A DNA stretch of 64,000 nucleotides, taken from positions 6,764,910-6,828,909 of the forward strand of contig NZ_JAINUL010000001.1 of the NCBI RefSeq assembly GCF_020639365.1, given 5' to 3'. Positions 14,982-25,001 of the stretch are shown piece by piece (the stretch's first letter is position 1; each line of letters starts with the position of its first letter). The notes under the pieces are model-generated. The model did not search any database. It was not told the DNA's origin and saw only the letters and a program-made list of their open reading frames with translations. Source of the DNA: Streptomyces flavotricini (GTDB lineage Bacteria > Actinomycetota > Actinomycetes > Streptomycetales > Streptomycetaceae). Both the position numbers and the translations under genes were made by a program.

Positions 14982-17900
14982 ATGGCCTCGTTGCCTAACC
15001 CGCCCGCTGACACCCAGACCCGGGCCGATGCCCTCCGAGAGGCGCTCGCGACCCGCGTGGTCGTCGCCGACGGAGCCATGGGAACGATGCTCCAGGCGCA
15101 GGACCCCTCCATGGAGGACTTCCAGCAGCTCGAAGGCTGCAACGAGGTGCTGAACGTCACCCGCCCCGACATCGTGCGCTCCGTCCACGACGCGTACTTC
15201 GCGGTGGGCGTGGACTGCGTGGAGACCAACACCTTCGGCGCCAACTTCGCCGCGCTCGCCGAGTACGACATTCCCGAACGCAATTTCGAGCTGTCGGAGT
15301 CCGGCGCCCGCATCGCCCGCGAGGTCGCCGACGAGTACACCGTCGCCACCGGGCAGCAGCGCTGGGTCCTCGGCTCGATGGGCCCGGGCACCAAGCTGCC
15401 CACCCTGGGCCACATCGACTACGCGACGATCCGCGACGCCTACCAGGTCAACGCCGAGGGCCTGATCTCCGGCGGGGCCGATGCCCTGCTCGTCGAGACC
15501 ACCCAGGACCTCCTGCAGACCAAGTCCTCCATCATCGGCGCCCGCCGCGCCATGGAGGCCCTGGGCGTCTCCGTCCCGCTGATCTGCTCCGTCACCGTCG
15601 AGACCACCGGCACCATGCTGCTCGGCTCCGAGATCGGCGCCGCGCTCACCGCGCTGGAGCCGCTCGGCATCGACATGATCGGCCTGAACTGCGCCACCGG
15701 CCCCGCCGAGATGAGCGAGCACCTGCGCCACCTGGCCCGCAACGCGCGCATCCCCCTCTCCTGCATGCCCAACGCCGGCCTGCCCGTCCTCGGCAAGAAC
15801 GGCGCGCACTACCCGCTGTCCGCCCCCGAGCTCGCCGACGCCCAGGAGACCTTCGTGCGCGAGTACGGGCTCTCCCTCGTCGGCGGCTGCTGCGGCACGA
15901 CGCCGGAGCACCTGCGCCAGGTCGTCGAGCGGGTCCGCGGGCTCAGCCCGGCCGTCCGCGAGCCCCGCCCTGAGCCCGGCGCGTCCTCGCTCTACCAGAC
16001 CGTCCCGTTCCGCCAGGACACCGCGTACATGGCGATCGGCGAGCGGACGAACGCGAACGGCTCGAAGAAGTTCCGCGAGGCCATGCTCGACGCCCGCTGG
16101 GACGACTGCGTCGAGATGGCCCGCGACCAGATCCGCGAGGGCGCGCACATGCTCGACCTCTGCGTGGACTACGTCGGCCGCGACGGCGTCGCCGACATGA
16201 AGGAGCTCGCGGGCCGCTTCGCCACGGCCTCGACGCTGCCGATCGTCCTGGACTCCACCGAGGTCCCCGTGATCCAGGCGGGCCTGGAGAAGCTGGGCGG
16301 CCGCGCCGTCATCAACTCGGTGAACTACGAGGACGGCGACGGCCCCGAGTCCCGCTTCGCGAAGGTCACCCGGCTGGCCCGCGAGCACGGCGCCGCGCTG
16401 ATCGCGCTGACCATCGACGAGGAGGGCCAGGCCCGCACCGTAGAGCACAAGGTCGCCATCGCCGAGCGCCTGATCGAGGACCTGACCGGCAACTGGGGCA
16501 TCAACGAGTCGGACATCCTCATCGACACGCTGACCTTCACCATCTGCACCGGCCAGGAGGAGTCCCGCAAGGACGGCATCGCGACGATCGAGTCGATCCG
16601 CGAGCTCAAGCGCCGCCACCCGGACGTCCAGACCACGCTCGGCCTGTCCAACATCTCCTTCGGCCTGAACCCGGCCGCCCGCGTCCTGCTGAACTCGGTC
16701 TTCCTCGACGAGTGCGTCAAGGCCGGCCTGGACTCGGCGATCGTCCACGCCTCCAAGATCCTGCCCATCGCGCGCTTCGACGAGGAGCAGGTCACCACCG
16801 CCCTCGACCTGATCTACGACCGGCGCGCCGAGGACTACGACCCGCTCCAGAAGCTGATGGCGCTCTTCGAGGGCGTCAACACCAAGTCCCTCAAGGCCGG
16901 CCGTGCCGAGGAGCTCATGGCGCTCCCGCTCGACGAGCGGCTCCAGCGCCGCATCATCGACGGCGAGAAGAACGGCCTGGAGGCCGACCTCGACGAGGCC
17001 CTGCAGACCCGCCCCGCCCTCGACATCGTCAACGACACCCTCCTGGAGGGCATGAAGGTCGTCGGCGAGCTGTTCGGCTCCGGCCAGATGCAGCTGCCGT
17101 TCGTCCTCCAGTCCGCCGAGGTCATGAAGACCGCGGTCGCCTACCTCGAACCGCACATGGAGAAGACCGACGACGAGGGCAAGGGCACCATCGTGCTCGC
17201 CACCGTCCGCGGCGACGTCCACGACATCGGCAAGAACCTCGTCGACATCATCCTCACCAACAACGGCTACAACGTCGTCAACATCGGCATCAAGCAGCCG
17301 GTCTCCGCGATCCTCGAAGCCGCGCAGGAGCACAAGGCCGACGTCATCGGCATGTCCGGCCTGCTCGTGAAGTCGACCGTGATCATGAAGGAGAACCTGG
17401 AGGAGCTCAACCAGCGCAAGCTGGCGGCCGACTACCCGGTGATCCTCGGCGGCGCCGCCCTCACCCGCGCCTACGTCGAACAGGACCTCCACGAGATCTA
17501 CGAGGGCGAGGTCCGCTACGCCCGCGACGCGTTCGAGGGCCTGCGCCTGATGGACGCCCTGATCGCCGTCAAGCGCGGCGTCCCGGGCGCCACCCTGCCC
17601 GAGCTCAAGCAGCGCCGCGTCGCCAAGCGCACGGGAACATCAGCGGACGGCGCCGCGGGCACCGTCCTCCAGGTGGACGAGCCGGAGGAGAAGGGCGGCC
17701 GCTCCGACGTGGCCGTCGACAATCCCGTCCCCACCCCGCCGTTCTGGGGCACCCGCGTGGTCAAGGGCATCCCGCTGAAGGACTACGCCTCCTGGCTGGA
17801 CGAGGGCGCGCTGTTCAAGGGCCAGTGGGGCCTCAAGCAGGCCCGCGCCGGCGGGGCGACGTACGAGGAGCTGGTGGAGAGCGAGGGCCGGCCGCGGCTG

Positions 17901-18518
17901 CGCGGCCTCCTCGACAAGCTGCACACCGAGAACCTGCTCGAGGCCGCGGTGGTCTACGGGTACTTCCCCTGCGTCGCCAAGGGCGAGGACCTGATCATCC
18001 TCGACGACGACGGCAACGAGCGGACCCGCTTCACCTTCCCGCGCCAGCGCCGCGGCCGGCGCCTGTGCCTGGCCGACTTCTTCCGCCCGGAGGAGTCCGG
18101 CGAGACCGACGTGGTCGGCCTCCAGGTGGTCACCGTCGGGTCCAGGATCGGCGAGGCCACGGCCAAGCTGTTCGAGTCCGACTCGTACCGCGAGTACCTG
18201 GAGCTGCACGGCCTGTCGGTCCAGCTCGCCGAGGCCATGGCCGAGTACTGGCACGCCCGCGTCCGCGCCGAGCTCGGCTTCGGCGGCGAGGACCCGGCCG
18301 CCGTGGAGGACATGTTCGACCTCAAGTACCGCGGCGCGCGCTTCTCGCTGGGCTACGGGGCCTGCCCCGACCTGGAGGACCGTGCCAAGATCGCCGAGCT
18401 CCTCCAGCCGGAGCGGATCGGCGTCCACCTCTCCGAGGAGTTCCAGCTCCACCCGGAGCAGTCCACCGACGCGATCGTCATCCACCACCCCGAAGCGAAG
18501 TATTTCAACGCACGCTGA
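14982..18518 (+). CDS. metH: Cobalamin-dependent methionine synthase
   Basis: Transfers a methyl group from 5-methyltetrahydrofolate to homocysteine via methylcobalamin. 1178 aa with all four modules in order. The homocysteine domain (about 10-330) has the zinc cysteines in GLNCATG and GGCCGTTP. The folate domain (about 350-610) starts at MAIGERTNANGSKKF. The B12 cap and binding domain has DVHDIGKN (745-752, cobalt ligand His747). The C-terminal AdoMet reactivation domain begins near PTPPFWGTRVV. The ATG at 14982 follows GGGAGC by 7 nt. The inter-domain linker near residue 890 is Gly/Ala/Glu-rich. Confidence 0.97.
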   Translation: MASLPNPPADTQTRADALREALATRVVVADGAMGTMLQAQDPSMEDFQQLEGCNEVLNVTRPDIVRSVHDAYFAVGVDCVETNTFGANFAALAEYDIPERNFELSESGARIAREVADEYTVATGQQRWVLGSMGPGTKLPTLGHIDYATIRDAYQVNAEGLISGGADALLVETTQDLLQTKSSIIGARRAMEALGVSVPLICSVTVETTGTMLLGSEIGAALTALEPLGIDMIGLNCATGPAEMSEHLRHLARNARIPLSCMPNAGLPVLGKNGAHYPLSAPELADAQETFVREYGLSLVGGCCGTTPEHLRQVVERVRGLSPAVREPRPEPGASSLYQTVPFRQDTAYMAIGERTNANGSKKFREAMLDARWDDCVEMARDQIREGAHMLDLCVDYVGRDGVADMKELAGRFATASTLPIVLDSTEVPVIQAGLEKLGGRAVINSVNYEDGDGPESRFAKVTRLAREHGAALIALTIDEEGQARTVEHKVAIAERLIEDLTGNWGINESDILIDTLTFTICTGQEESRKDGIATIESIRELKRRHPDVQTTLGLSNISFGLNPAARVLLNSVFLDECVKAGLDSAIVHASKILPIARFDEEQVTTALDLIYDRRAEDYDPLQKLMALFEGVNTKSLKAGRAEELMALPLDERLQRRIIDGEKNGLEADLDEALQTRPALDIVNDTLLEGMKVVGELFGSGQMQLPFVLQSAEVMKTAVAYLEPHMEKTDDEGKGTIVLATVRGDVHDIGKNLVDIILTNNGYNVVNIGIKQPVSAILEAAQEHKADVIGMSGLLVKSTVIMKENLEELNQRKLAADYPVILGGAALTRAYVEQDLHEIYEGEVRYARDAFEGLRLMDALIAVKRGVPGATLPELKQRRVAKRTGTSADGAAGTVLQVDEPEEKGGRSDVAVDNPVPTPPFWGTRVVKGIPLKDYASWLDEGALFKGQWGLKQARAGGATYEELVESEGRPRLRGLLDKLHTENLLEAAVVYGYFPCVAKGEDLIILDDDGNERTRFTFPRQRRGRRLCLADFFRPEESGETDVVGLQVVTVGSRIGEATAKLFESDSYREYLELHGLSVQLAEAMAEYWHARVRAELGFGGEDPAAVEDMFDLKYRGARFSLGYGACPDLEDRAKIAELLQPERIGVHLSEEFQLHPEQSTDAIVIHHPEAKYFNAR

Positions 18519-18551
18519 CGCGGACCGACGTACACTTGTCGGTCCCATACA

Positions 18552-18602
18552 GGCCGGTCGCCTGTTCCCCGGGGAATGCCCATGGGGAAGAGGCGGCCGG
18601 CC
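18552..18602 (+). promoter_or_regulatory. Long hairpin between metH and the HAD gene
   Basis: A 19-bp stem with one wobble and one mismatch (18552-18570 with 18584-18602) and a 13-nt loop. It starts 33 bp after the metH stop and ends 30 bp before the next ATG. It may terminate metH, although no U-run follows, or act as a leader structure for the HAD gene. Confidence 0.55.
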
Positions 18603-18632
18603 TTCTCGTCCCCTGAGAGAGGTGTGTGCCGG

Positions 18633-19334
18633 ATGACCAGCACCGTTCCCGCGTCCGTCGCCCGTACGGCCGACGGGCATGCCCTGCAGGCGGTGCTGCT
18701 GGACATGGACGGCACCCTCGTCGACACCGAGGGCTTCTGGTGGGAGATCGAGGTGGACGTCTTCACCGAGCTCGGCCACCGGCTGGAGGAGTCCTGGCGC
18801 GACGTCGTCGTCGGCGGGCCGATGACGCGCAGCGCCGCCTTCCTCATCGAGTCCACCGGCGCCGCCATCACCCTTTCGGAGCTGAGCGTCCTGCTGAACG
18901 AGCGGTTCGAGGCACGGATCGCCGATCAGGTCCCGCTGATGCCCGGCGCCGAGCGGCTGCTGGCCGAGCTGGCCCGGCACAACGTGCCCACCGCCCTCGT
19001 CTCCGCCTCGCACCGCAGCGTCATCGACCGGGTGCTGCGCACCCTGGGCCGCGAGCGGTTCGCGCTGAGCGTGGCCGGCGACGAGGTGGTCCGTACGAAG
19101 CCGCACCCCGACCCGTACCTGCTCGCGGCCCACACCCTCGGCGCGCACCCCTCGCGCTGCGCGGTCATCGAGGACACCGCGACGGGCGTGGCCTCCGCCG
19201 AGGCCGCCGGCTGCCGGGTCGTGGCCGTGCCCTCCGTCGGCACCATCGCGCCCGCGCCCGGCCGCACCATCGTCCGCTCGCTGGAGGACGTGGACCTTCC
19301 GTTCCTGCGCTCCATCATCACTCCGATGAACTGA
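18633..19334 (+). CDS. HAD-superfamily hydrolase (beta-phosphoglucomutase-like subfamily)
   Basis: 233-aa HAD phosphatase. Motif I is DMDGTLVDT (nucleophile and acid Asp), motif II is VSASH, motif III is the Lys in RTKPHPDP, and motif IV is EDTATGV. A helical cap lies between motifs I and II, as in the PgmB/phosphoglycolate-phosphatase group. The substrate is unknown. The ATG at 18633 starts MTSTVPASV and has AGAGAGG upstream. A long hairpin separates it from metH, so cotranscription is uncertain. Confidence 0.88.
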   Translation: MTSTVPASVARTADGHALQAVLLDMDGTLVDTEGFWWEIEVDVFTELGHRLEESWRDVVVGGPMTRSAAFLIESTGAAITLSELSVLLNERFEARIADQVPLMPGAERLLAELARHNVPTALVSASHRSVIDRVLRTLGRERFALSVAGDEVVRTKPHPDPYLLAAHTLGAHPSRCAVIEDTATGVASAEAAGCRVVAVPSVGTIAPAPGRTIVRSLEDVDLPFLRSIITPMN

Positions 19335-19814
19335 TCGCATACGCTCAGTGCCGAACGGATTCGTGGTGTGACCCAGGTCCCACGGAAGGATCTTCCGTTC
19401 CATGGCCCGGAGGCTGAAATTCCATCCTTTCCGTGGCAGTTTTAGCGGGTGACCTTTGTCACCCGCCAAGCCCTCGACGGACCTGTCCGGGGGCTTGGAA
19501 ACCTGCCCTTGTGTCCGGATTGATCAGCTCCTGACCGAATCTGTGATGACCGGTACATGGACAGGCAGTCCGCACCCATCACCGTGCGATTACGCCCCAA
19601 GTCCTGCCAGTTCAAGCCATCCCCTCCCAGACCACTAATGTCGACGCGGGCACTACGCCGCACCTCTGCTGTCCCGGACGCACACCCATGTGCCGGAACC
19701 GCGTGGACCGATCGTCACAACACCGGCCCGATCGTTCCGCCCTGAACGGGCGACCGCCGCGAAGTGCCCTTTACGCCGCTTTGAGCAAGTGCCGGTCAAG
19801 GGAGTACTTCCAGC
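19335..19814 (+). promoter_or_regulatory. 480-bp gene-free region before the solute-binding genes
   Basis: No credible gene here. It holds a row of hairpins: ACGGAAG/CTTCCGT (19382-19398), a 9-bp stem GCGGGTGAC/GTCACCCGC (19445-19466), and an 8-bp stem CCAAGCCC/GGGCTTGG (19466-19498) enclosing a smaller one. The first may end the HAD transcript. The rest of the region probably carries the promoter and a long leader for the binding-protein gene at 19815. I could not assign a -10/-35 pair. Confidence 0.45.
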
Positions 19815-21419
19815 ATGAACCGCAAGACCCTGGTGCTGACGGCTGCGGCCGGACTGCTCACCCCCACGCTCGCCGCCTGCGGCAGCACGAGCGGAGGCGG
19901 AGCGGGATCCGGAGCGATCGTCGTCGGAACCACCGACCGGTTCGAGGCGGCCGACTACGCCCCCGCACCGTTCGACCCGGCCTACGCCTACGATGCCGGC
20001 GCCTGGAACGTCCTGCGGCAGACCGTCCAGACGCTGATGCACACCCCCCGCGGCGGCGGCCAGCCCGTCCCCGAAGCGGCCTCCGACTGCCGCTTCACCG
20101 ACACGGGCAACGAGAGCTACCGGTGCACCCTGCGCCCCGGCCTCAAGTTCGCGAGCGGCGAGCCCCTCACGGCCAAGGACGTCAAGTTCTCCATCGACCG
20201 CGTCCTCGCCATCAAGGACGAGAACGGCCCCTCCTCGCTGCTCTCCACCCTCGACACCGTCGAGGTGAAGTCCGCCGACACCGTCGTCTTCCACCTGAAG
20301 ACCCCGGACGCGACCTTCCCGTACAAGCTCTCCACCCCGGCCGCCGGCATCGTCAGCGAGAAGAGCTACGACGCGAAGAAGCTCCGCGAGGGCTTCGCCG
20401 TCGACGGCTCCGGCCCGTACACGATGAAGGCCGAGGTCAAGGACAACCACCTCGTCCGGGCCGTCTTCACCAAGAACCCCAACTACAAGGGCGACTTGAA
20501 GCTGCAGAACGACAAGGTCGAGCTGCGCACCTTCAATGACACGGCGGCCATGGGCAAGGCCCTCACCGCCGGAACCGTCCACGTGGTCTCGCGCACCCTG
20601 TCGCCCGCCCAGATCACCGAGTTCGCCGCCAAGCCGCCCAAGGGCGTCAAGCTGGTCCCGATGCCCGGCCTGGAGATCCGCTACATCGGCTTCAACACCG
20701 ATGCCCCGGCCGTCAAGGACAAGGCCGTGCGCCAGGCCCTCGCCGCCGCCGTCGACCGCAACGCGATCATCGACAAGGTGTACGGCAAGTCCGCGCAGCC
20801 GCTGTACTCGCTGGTCCCCTCCTCCGTGCCCGGCCACGTCAACTCGTTCTTCAACAAGTACGGCGAGGCCAACACCGCGAAGGCCGCCGACCTGCTGAAG
20901 GCAGCCGGGATCAAGACCCCGGTCAAGCTGACGCTGAACTACACCAAGGACCACTACGGCGACGGCACGGCCACCGAGTTCGAGACCCTCAAGAACCAGC
21001 TGAACTCCACCCAGCTGTTCGACGTCACCGTCCAGGGCTCCGACTGGTCCGACTTCCGGCCCGCGCAGAAGAAGGGCGACTACGCCGCCTACGGGCTCGG
21101 CTGGTTCCCCGACTACCCGGACGCCGACAACTTCCTCGCCCCGTTCCTGGAGCAGGACAACTTCCTGGGCACGCCGTACGCCAACGCCGCGGTGCGCACC
21201 AGGCTCATCCCCGAATCCCGGCGCGCCGTCGACCGCAACGTCGCCGTCCCCGCGATCACGGAGATGCAGGACATCGTCGCCGAGGACGTGCCCGTCCTGC
21301 CCCTGTGGCAGGGCAAGCAGTACGTCGCCGCACGCGACGGGATCACCGGAGTGGAGTGGTCGGTCAACGCCATCTCCGACCTCCAGCTGTGGGAACTCGG
21401 CCGCGGCGTCAGCGGCTGA
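19815..21419 (+). CDS. ABC transporter solute-binding lipoprotein, peptide family (SBP_bac_5)
   Basis: 534-aa extracytoplasmic binding protein of the oligopeptide/nickel family. A lipoprotein signal peptide ends in the lipobox LAAC (lipidated Cys22), followed by a Gly/Ser linker. Family motifs are LRPGLKFASGEPLTAKDVKFS, the hinge region, and VRQALAAAVDRNAI. The ligand is unknown. Peptides, modified amines or siderophore-like compounds are all possible. No permease or ATPase gene is nearby. It is a paralogue of the next gene, 83 bp downstream. Confidence 0.9.
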   Translation: MNRKTLVLTAAAGLLTPTLAACGSTSGGGAGSGAIVVGTTDRFEAADYAPAPFDPAYAYDAGAWNVLRQTVQTLMHTPRGGGQPVPEAASDCRFTDTGNESYRCTLRPGLKFASGEPLTAKDVKFSIDRVLAIKDENGPSSLLSTLDTVEVKSADTVVFHLKTPDATFPYKLSTPAAGIVSEKSYDAKKLREGFAVDGSGPYTMKAEVKDNHLVRAVFTKNPNYKGDLKLQNDKVELRTFNDTAAMGKALTAGTVHVVSRTLSPAQITEFAAKPPKGVKLVPMPGLEIRYIGFNTDAPAVKDKAVRQALAAAVDRNAIIDKVYGKSAQPLYSLVPSSVPGHVNSFFNKYGEANTAKAADLLKAAGIKTPVKLTLNYTKDHYGDGTATEFETLKNQLNSTQLFDVTVQGSDWSDFRPAQKKGDYAAYGLGWFPDYPDADNFLAPFLEQDNFLGTPYANAAVRTRLIPESRRAVDRNVAVPAITEMQDIVAEDVPVLPLWQGKQYVAARDGITGVEWSVNAISDLQLWELGRGVSG

Positions 21420-21502
21420 GACCTGCAGTACCGGCAGTACCGGCGGCGGGTGTCGCAGGCCGGCGCAACGAAACAGTTCGACTGACTGTGAAGGACGTTC
21501 GC

Positions 21503-23092
21503 GTGATGAGACGTAACCAGTGGCTTGCGGCCCCGCTCGGCGCGGCCACCGCCGCCGCACTGCTCAGCGGTTGCGGTTCGACCGGCAGCCCCACCGCCGA
21601 CGGCGGCGGCAAGGGCGTGGTCATGGGCATATCCGACCGGGTACGGTCCACCGACCCCGCCTCCGGCTACGACGCCGGGTCCTGGCTGCTCTTCAACAAC
21701 GTCTTCCAGTCCCTGCTGGCCTTCCCCAAGGGCGGCGGCACCACGCCGGAGCCCGACGCCGCGCAGAGCTGCAACTTCGAGGGCGGCGACAGCAAGCTCT
21801 ACAAGTGCACCCTGCGCGCCGGCCTGAAGTTCAGCAACGGCCACCCGCTCACCTCCAAGGACGTCAAGTACTCCTTCGAGCGCACGCTGAAGATCAACGA
21901 CGACAACGGCCCCGCCGTGATGCTCGCGTCGATCGCCGGCATCGACACCCCCGACGACAAGACCGTCCTCTTCCGCCTCAAGACCTCCGACGCGACCTTC
22001 CCCAGCAAGATCGCCTCGGGCGCCGGCTCGATCGTGGACCACAGCGAGTACCCGGCGGACAAGCTGCGCACCGACAACAAGGCCGTCGGCTCGGGCGTCT
22101 ACAAGCTGGACTCCTTCAACGACAAGAGCGCCGGCTTCTCCGTCAACGAGAACTACAGCGGCAAGGCCAAGGCGAAGAACACCGGCGTCACGCTCAAGTT
22201 CTTCAACGGCGACCAGGCCGGCCTGAAGAAGGTCCTGGAAGGCGGCGACGTCGACTTCGCCTTCCGCGGCCTCGCCGCCAAGGACATCGCCGCCCTGTCC
22301 TCCACCAAGACCGGGGACAACAAGGTCGAGGTCGTCCAGGGCACCGGCGCCGAAGTCGAGCACCTCGTCTTCAACATGAACGACCCGGTCGCCGGCAAGC
22401 TCCCGATCCGCAAGGCCATCGCCTACCTCGTGGACCGCGAAGCGATCGTCAAGGAGGTCTACGACGGCACGACGACCTCCCTCTACTCGATCGTCCCGGC
22501 GGGCATCGCCTCCCACAACACCGCCTTCTTCGACCGCTACGGCGGCAGCCCGCAGCCGAAGAAGGCCGAGGCCGTCCTGCGCGCCGCCGGCATCAAGGAC
22601 AAGGTGAAGATCACCCTGTACTCGACGACGACGCGCAACGGCCCCTCCACCGACCAGCAGTTCCAGCTCATCGCCAAGCAGCTCAACGAGAGCGGACTCT
22701 TCGAGGCCGACGTCAAGTCCGTCGAGTTCACGCAGTACGAGAAGGACGTCCAGGACGGCAAGTACGGCGTGTACGTCAAGGGCTGGGTCCCCGACTACCC
22801 CGACGCCGACAGCTTCACCCAGCCGTTCTTCGGCCCGGACAACGTCGTGCACAACAACTACGACAACAAGGAGATCAGCGGGACGATCATCCCGTCGACC
22901 GCCGCCAAGTCCGACCGCACCGCGGCCAACCCGGACTACAACCGGCTGCAGGACATCGTCGCCGACGAGATCCCGCTGCTCCCGCTCTGGCAGAGCAAGC
23001 AGTACGCCGTCACCCGCCAGAACGTGACCGGCCTGCAGTGGTCGCTGGACGCCTCCACCGTCTTCCGCTTCTGGGAGATCAGCAAGGGCTGA
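21503..23092 (+). CDS. ABC transporter solute-binding lipoprotein, peptide family (second copy)
   Basis: 529-aa paralogue of the preceding protein, matching it along its length (GLKFSNGHPLTSKDVKYSFE; LKTSDATFPSKIASGAGSIV). The lipobox is LLSGC (Cys24). GTG at 21503 is chosen because AAGGA lies 7 nt upstream; the adjacent ATG at 21506 is an equally possible start. It lacks a linked permease, so it may serve a shared transporter encoded elsewhere. It is followed by a strong terminator. Confidence 0.9.
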   Translation: MMRRNQWLAAPLGAATAAALLSGCGSTGSPTADGGGKGVVMGISDRVRSTDPASGYDAGSWLLFNNVFQSLLAFPKGGGTTPEPDAAQSCNFEGGDSKLYKCTLRAGLKFSNGHPLTSKDVKYSFERTLKINDDNGPAVMLASIAGIDTPDDKTVLFRLKTSDATFPSKIASGAGSIVDHSEYPADKLRTDNKAVGSGVYKLDSFNDKSAGFSVNENYSGKAKAKNTGVTLKFFNGDQAGLKKVLEGGDVDFAFRGLAAKDIAALSSTKTGDNKVEVVQGTGAEVEHLVFNMNDPVAGKLPIRKAIAYLVDREAIVKEVYDGTTTSLYSIVPAGIASHNTAFFDRYGGSPQPKKAEAVLRAAGIKDKVKITLYSTTTRNGPSTDQQFQLIAKQLNESGLFEADVKSVEFTQYEKDVQDGKYGVYVKGWVPDYPDADSFTQPFFGPDNVVHNNYDNKEISGTIIPSTAAKSDRTAANPDYNRLQDIVADEIPLLPLWQSKQYAVTRQNVTGLQWSLDASTVFRFWEISKG

Positions 23093-23107
23093 CCCGACCC
23101 GGTACGG

Positions 23108-23150
23108 CGAAGGGGCCGGCAGCCGCGTGACGCGGCCGCCGGCCCCTTCG
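23108..23150. terminator. Terminator between the binding-protein genes and the response regulator
   Basis: A 13-bp outer stem (23108-23120 with 23138-23150) encloses an inner CCGCG/CGCGG stem with a TGA loop. It sits 15 bp after the stop of the second binding protein, between convergent genes. Confidence 0.85.
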
Positions 23151-23167
23151 GCCGTTCCCGGGTGGTG

Positions 23168-23842
23168 CTACGCCCCGGCGCCCGGCCGCACCAGACCGCT
23201 CTCGTACGCGTACACCGCCGCCTGGACCCGGTCGCGCAGGCCCAGCTTCGTCAGCACGTGCCCCACGTGCGTCTTCACCGTCGTCTCGCTGACGAACAGG
23301 TCCGCCGCGATCTCCGCGTTCGACAGGCCGCGCGCCACCAGCTTCAGCACCTCGACCTCGCGCTCGGTCAGCGTGCCCAGCGTGTCCGGCACGCTCTCCT
23401 GGCCCGACGGCAGATGGCCCGCGTACTTGTCCAGCAGCCGCCGGGTGATGCTCGGCGCCAGCATCGCCTCGCCGCCCGCGACCACCCGGATCGCCTGCAC
23501 CAGCTCGACGGCCGGCGCGTCCTTCAGCAGGAACCCGCTCGCCCCCGCCCGCAGCGCCTCCACCACGTACTCGTCCAGGTCGAAGGTGGTCAGCACGAGC
23601 ACCTTCGCCGGGCCGTCCCGTCCCGGACCCGTGATCTGCCGGGTCGCCTCCACCCCGTCCATCCGGGGCATCCGGATGTCCATCAGCACCACGTCGGGCT
23701 GCAGCGCCCGTACCTGGTCCAGCGCCTGCAGACCGTCCCCGGCCTCCCCGACGACCGCCAGGTCCTGTTCGGCCTCCAGGATCATCCGGAAGCCGGTGCG
23801 CAGCAGCGGCTGGTCGTCGACCAGTAGGACGCGGATCGCCAC
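23168..23842 (-). CDS. NarL/FixJ-type response regulator
   Basis: 224-aa two-component regulator. The receiver domain (1-120) has acidic residues Asp9/Asp10, phosphoacceptor Asp55 in LMDIRMPRMDG, and the conserved Thr and Lys (VLTTFD, LLKDAP). The C-terminal LuxR-type helix-turn-helix is at about 155-215 (LTEREVEVLKLVARGLSNAEIA). GTG at 23842 is preferred: it begins VAIRVLLVDDQP directly and has GAGG upstream. No histidine kinase is encoded beside it. It follows the RecB-like nuclease by 66 bp on the same strand. Confidence 0.93.
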   Translation of the reverse strand: MAIRVLLVDDQPLLRTGFRMILEAEQDLAVVGEAGDGLQALDQVRALQPDVVLMDIRMPRMDGVEATRQITGPGRDGPAKVLVLTTFDLDEYVVEALRAGASGFLLKDAPAVELVQAIRVVAGGEAMLAPSITRRLLDKYAGHLPSGQESVPDTLGTLTEREVEVLKLVARGLSNAEIAADLFVSETTVKTHVGHVLTKLGLRDRVQAAVYAYESGLVRPGAGA

Positions 23843-23908
23843 GGTGGGGTACCTCGTATTCGTACGGCGGCATCGACGGACGCCGCCCATTCTGCCCTGA
23901 GCGACCCC

Positions 23909-24814
<906 letters not shown>

Positions 24815-25001
24815 GGACAAAACCCTACGACCCGCCGCCGACAGCGCGCGCATACCATCGACGACGAGCACCCTCGCACTGCATGATCGGAGCATCACAC
24901 CGCGCTACCGGGAACCCCGCCCCGCACCGAACGTGCACCTGCACCACACTGAAAGCATCGCCGGCCGCAACCCGCCGGACAGCACCGAACGAAGGAAAGC
25001 C

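Noticed and set aside
14907..17492. An 861-codon open frame antisense to metH
   Set aside because: It mirrors metH, has biased low-complexity composition (Val/Leu/Ala/Gly/Asp-rich) and no family resemblance. Long antisense frames are expected in very GC-rich coding DNA.
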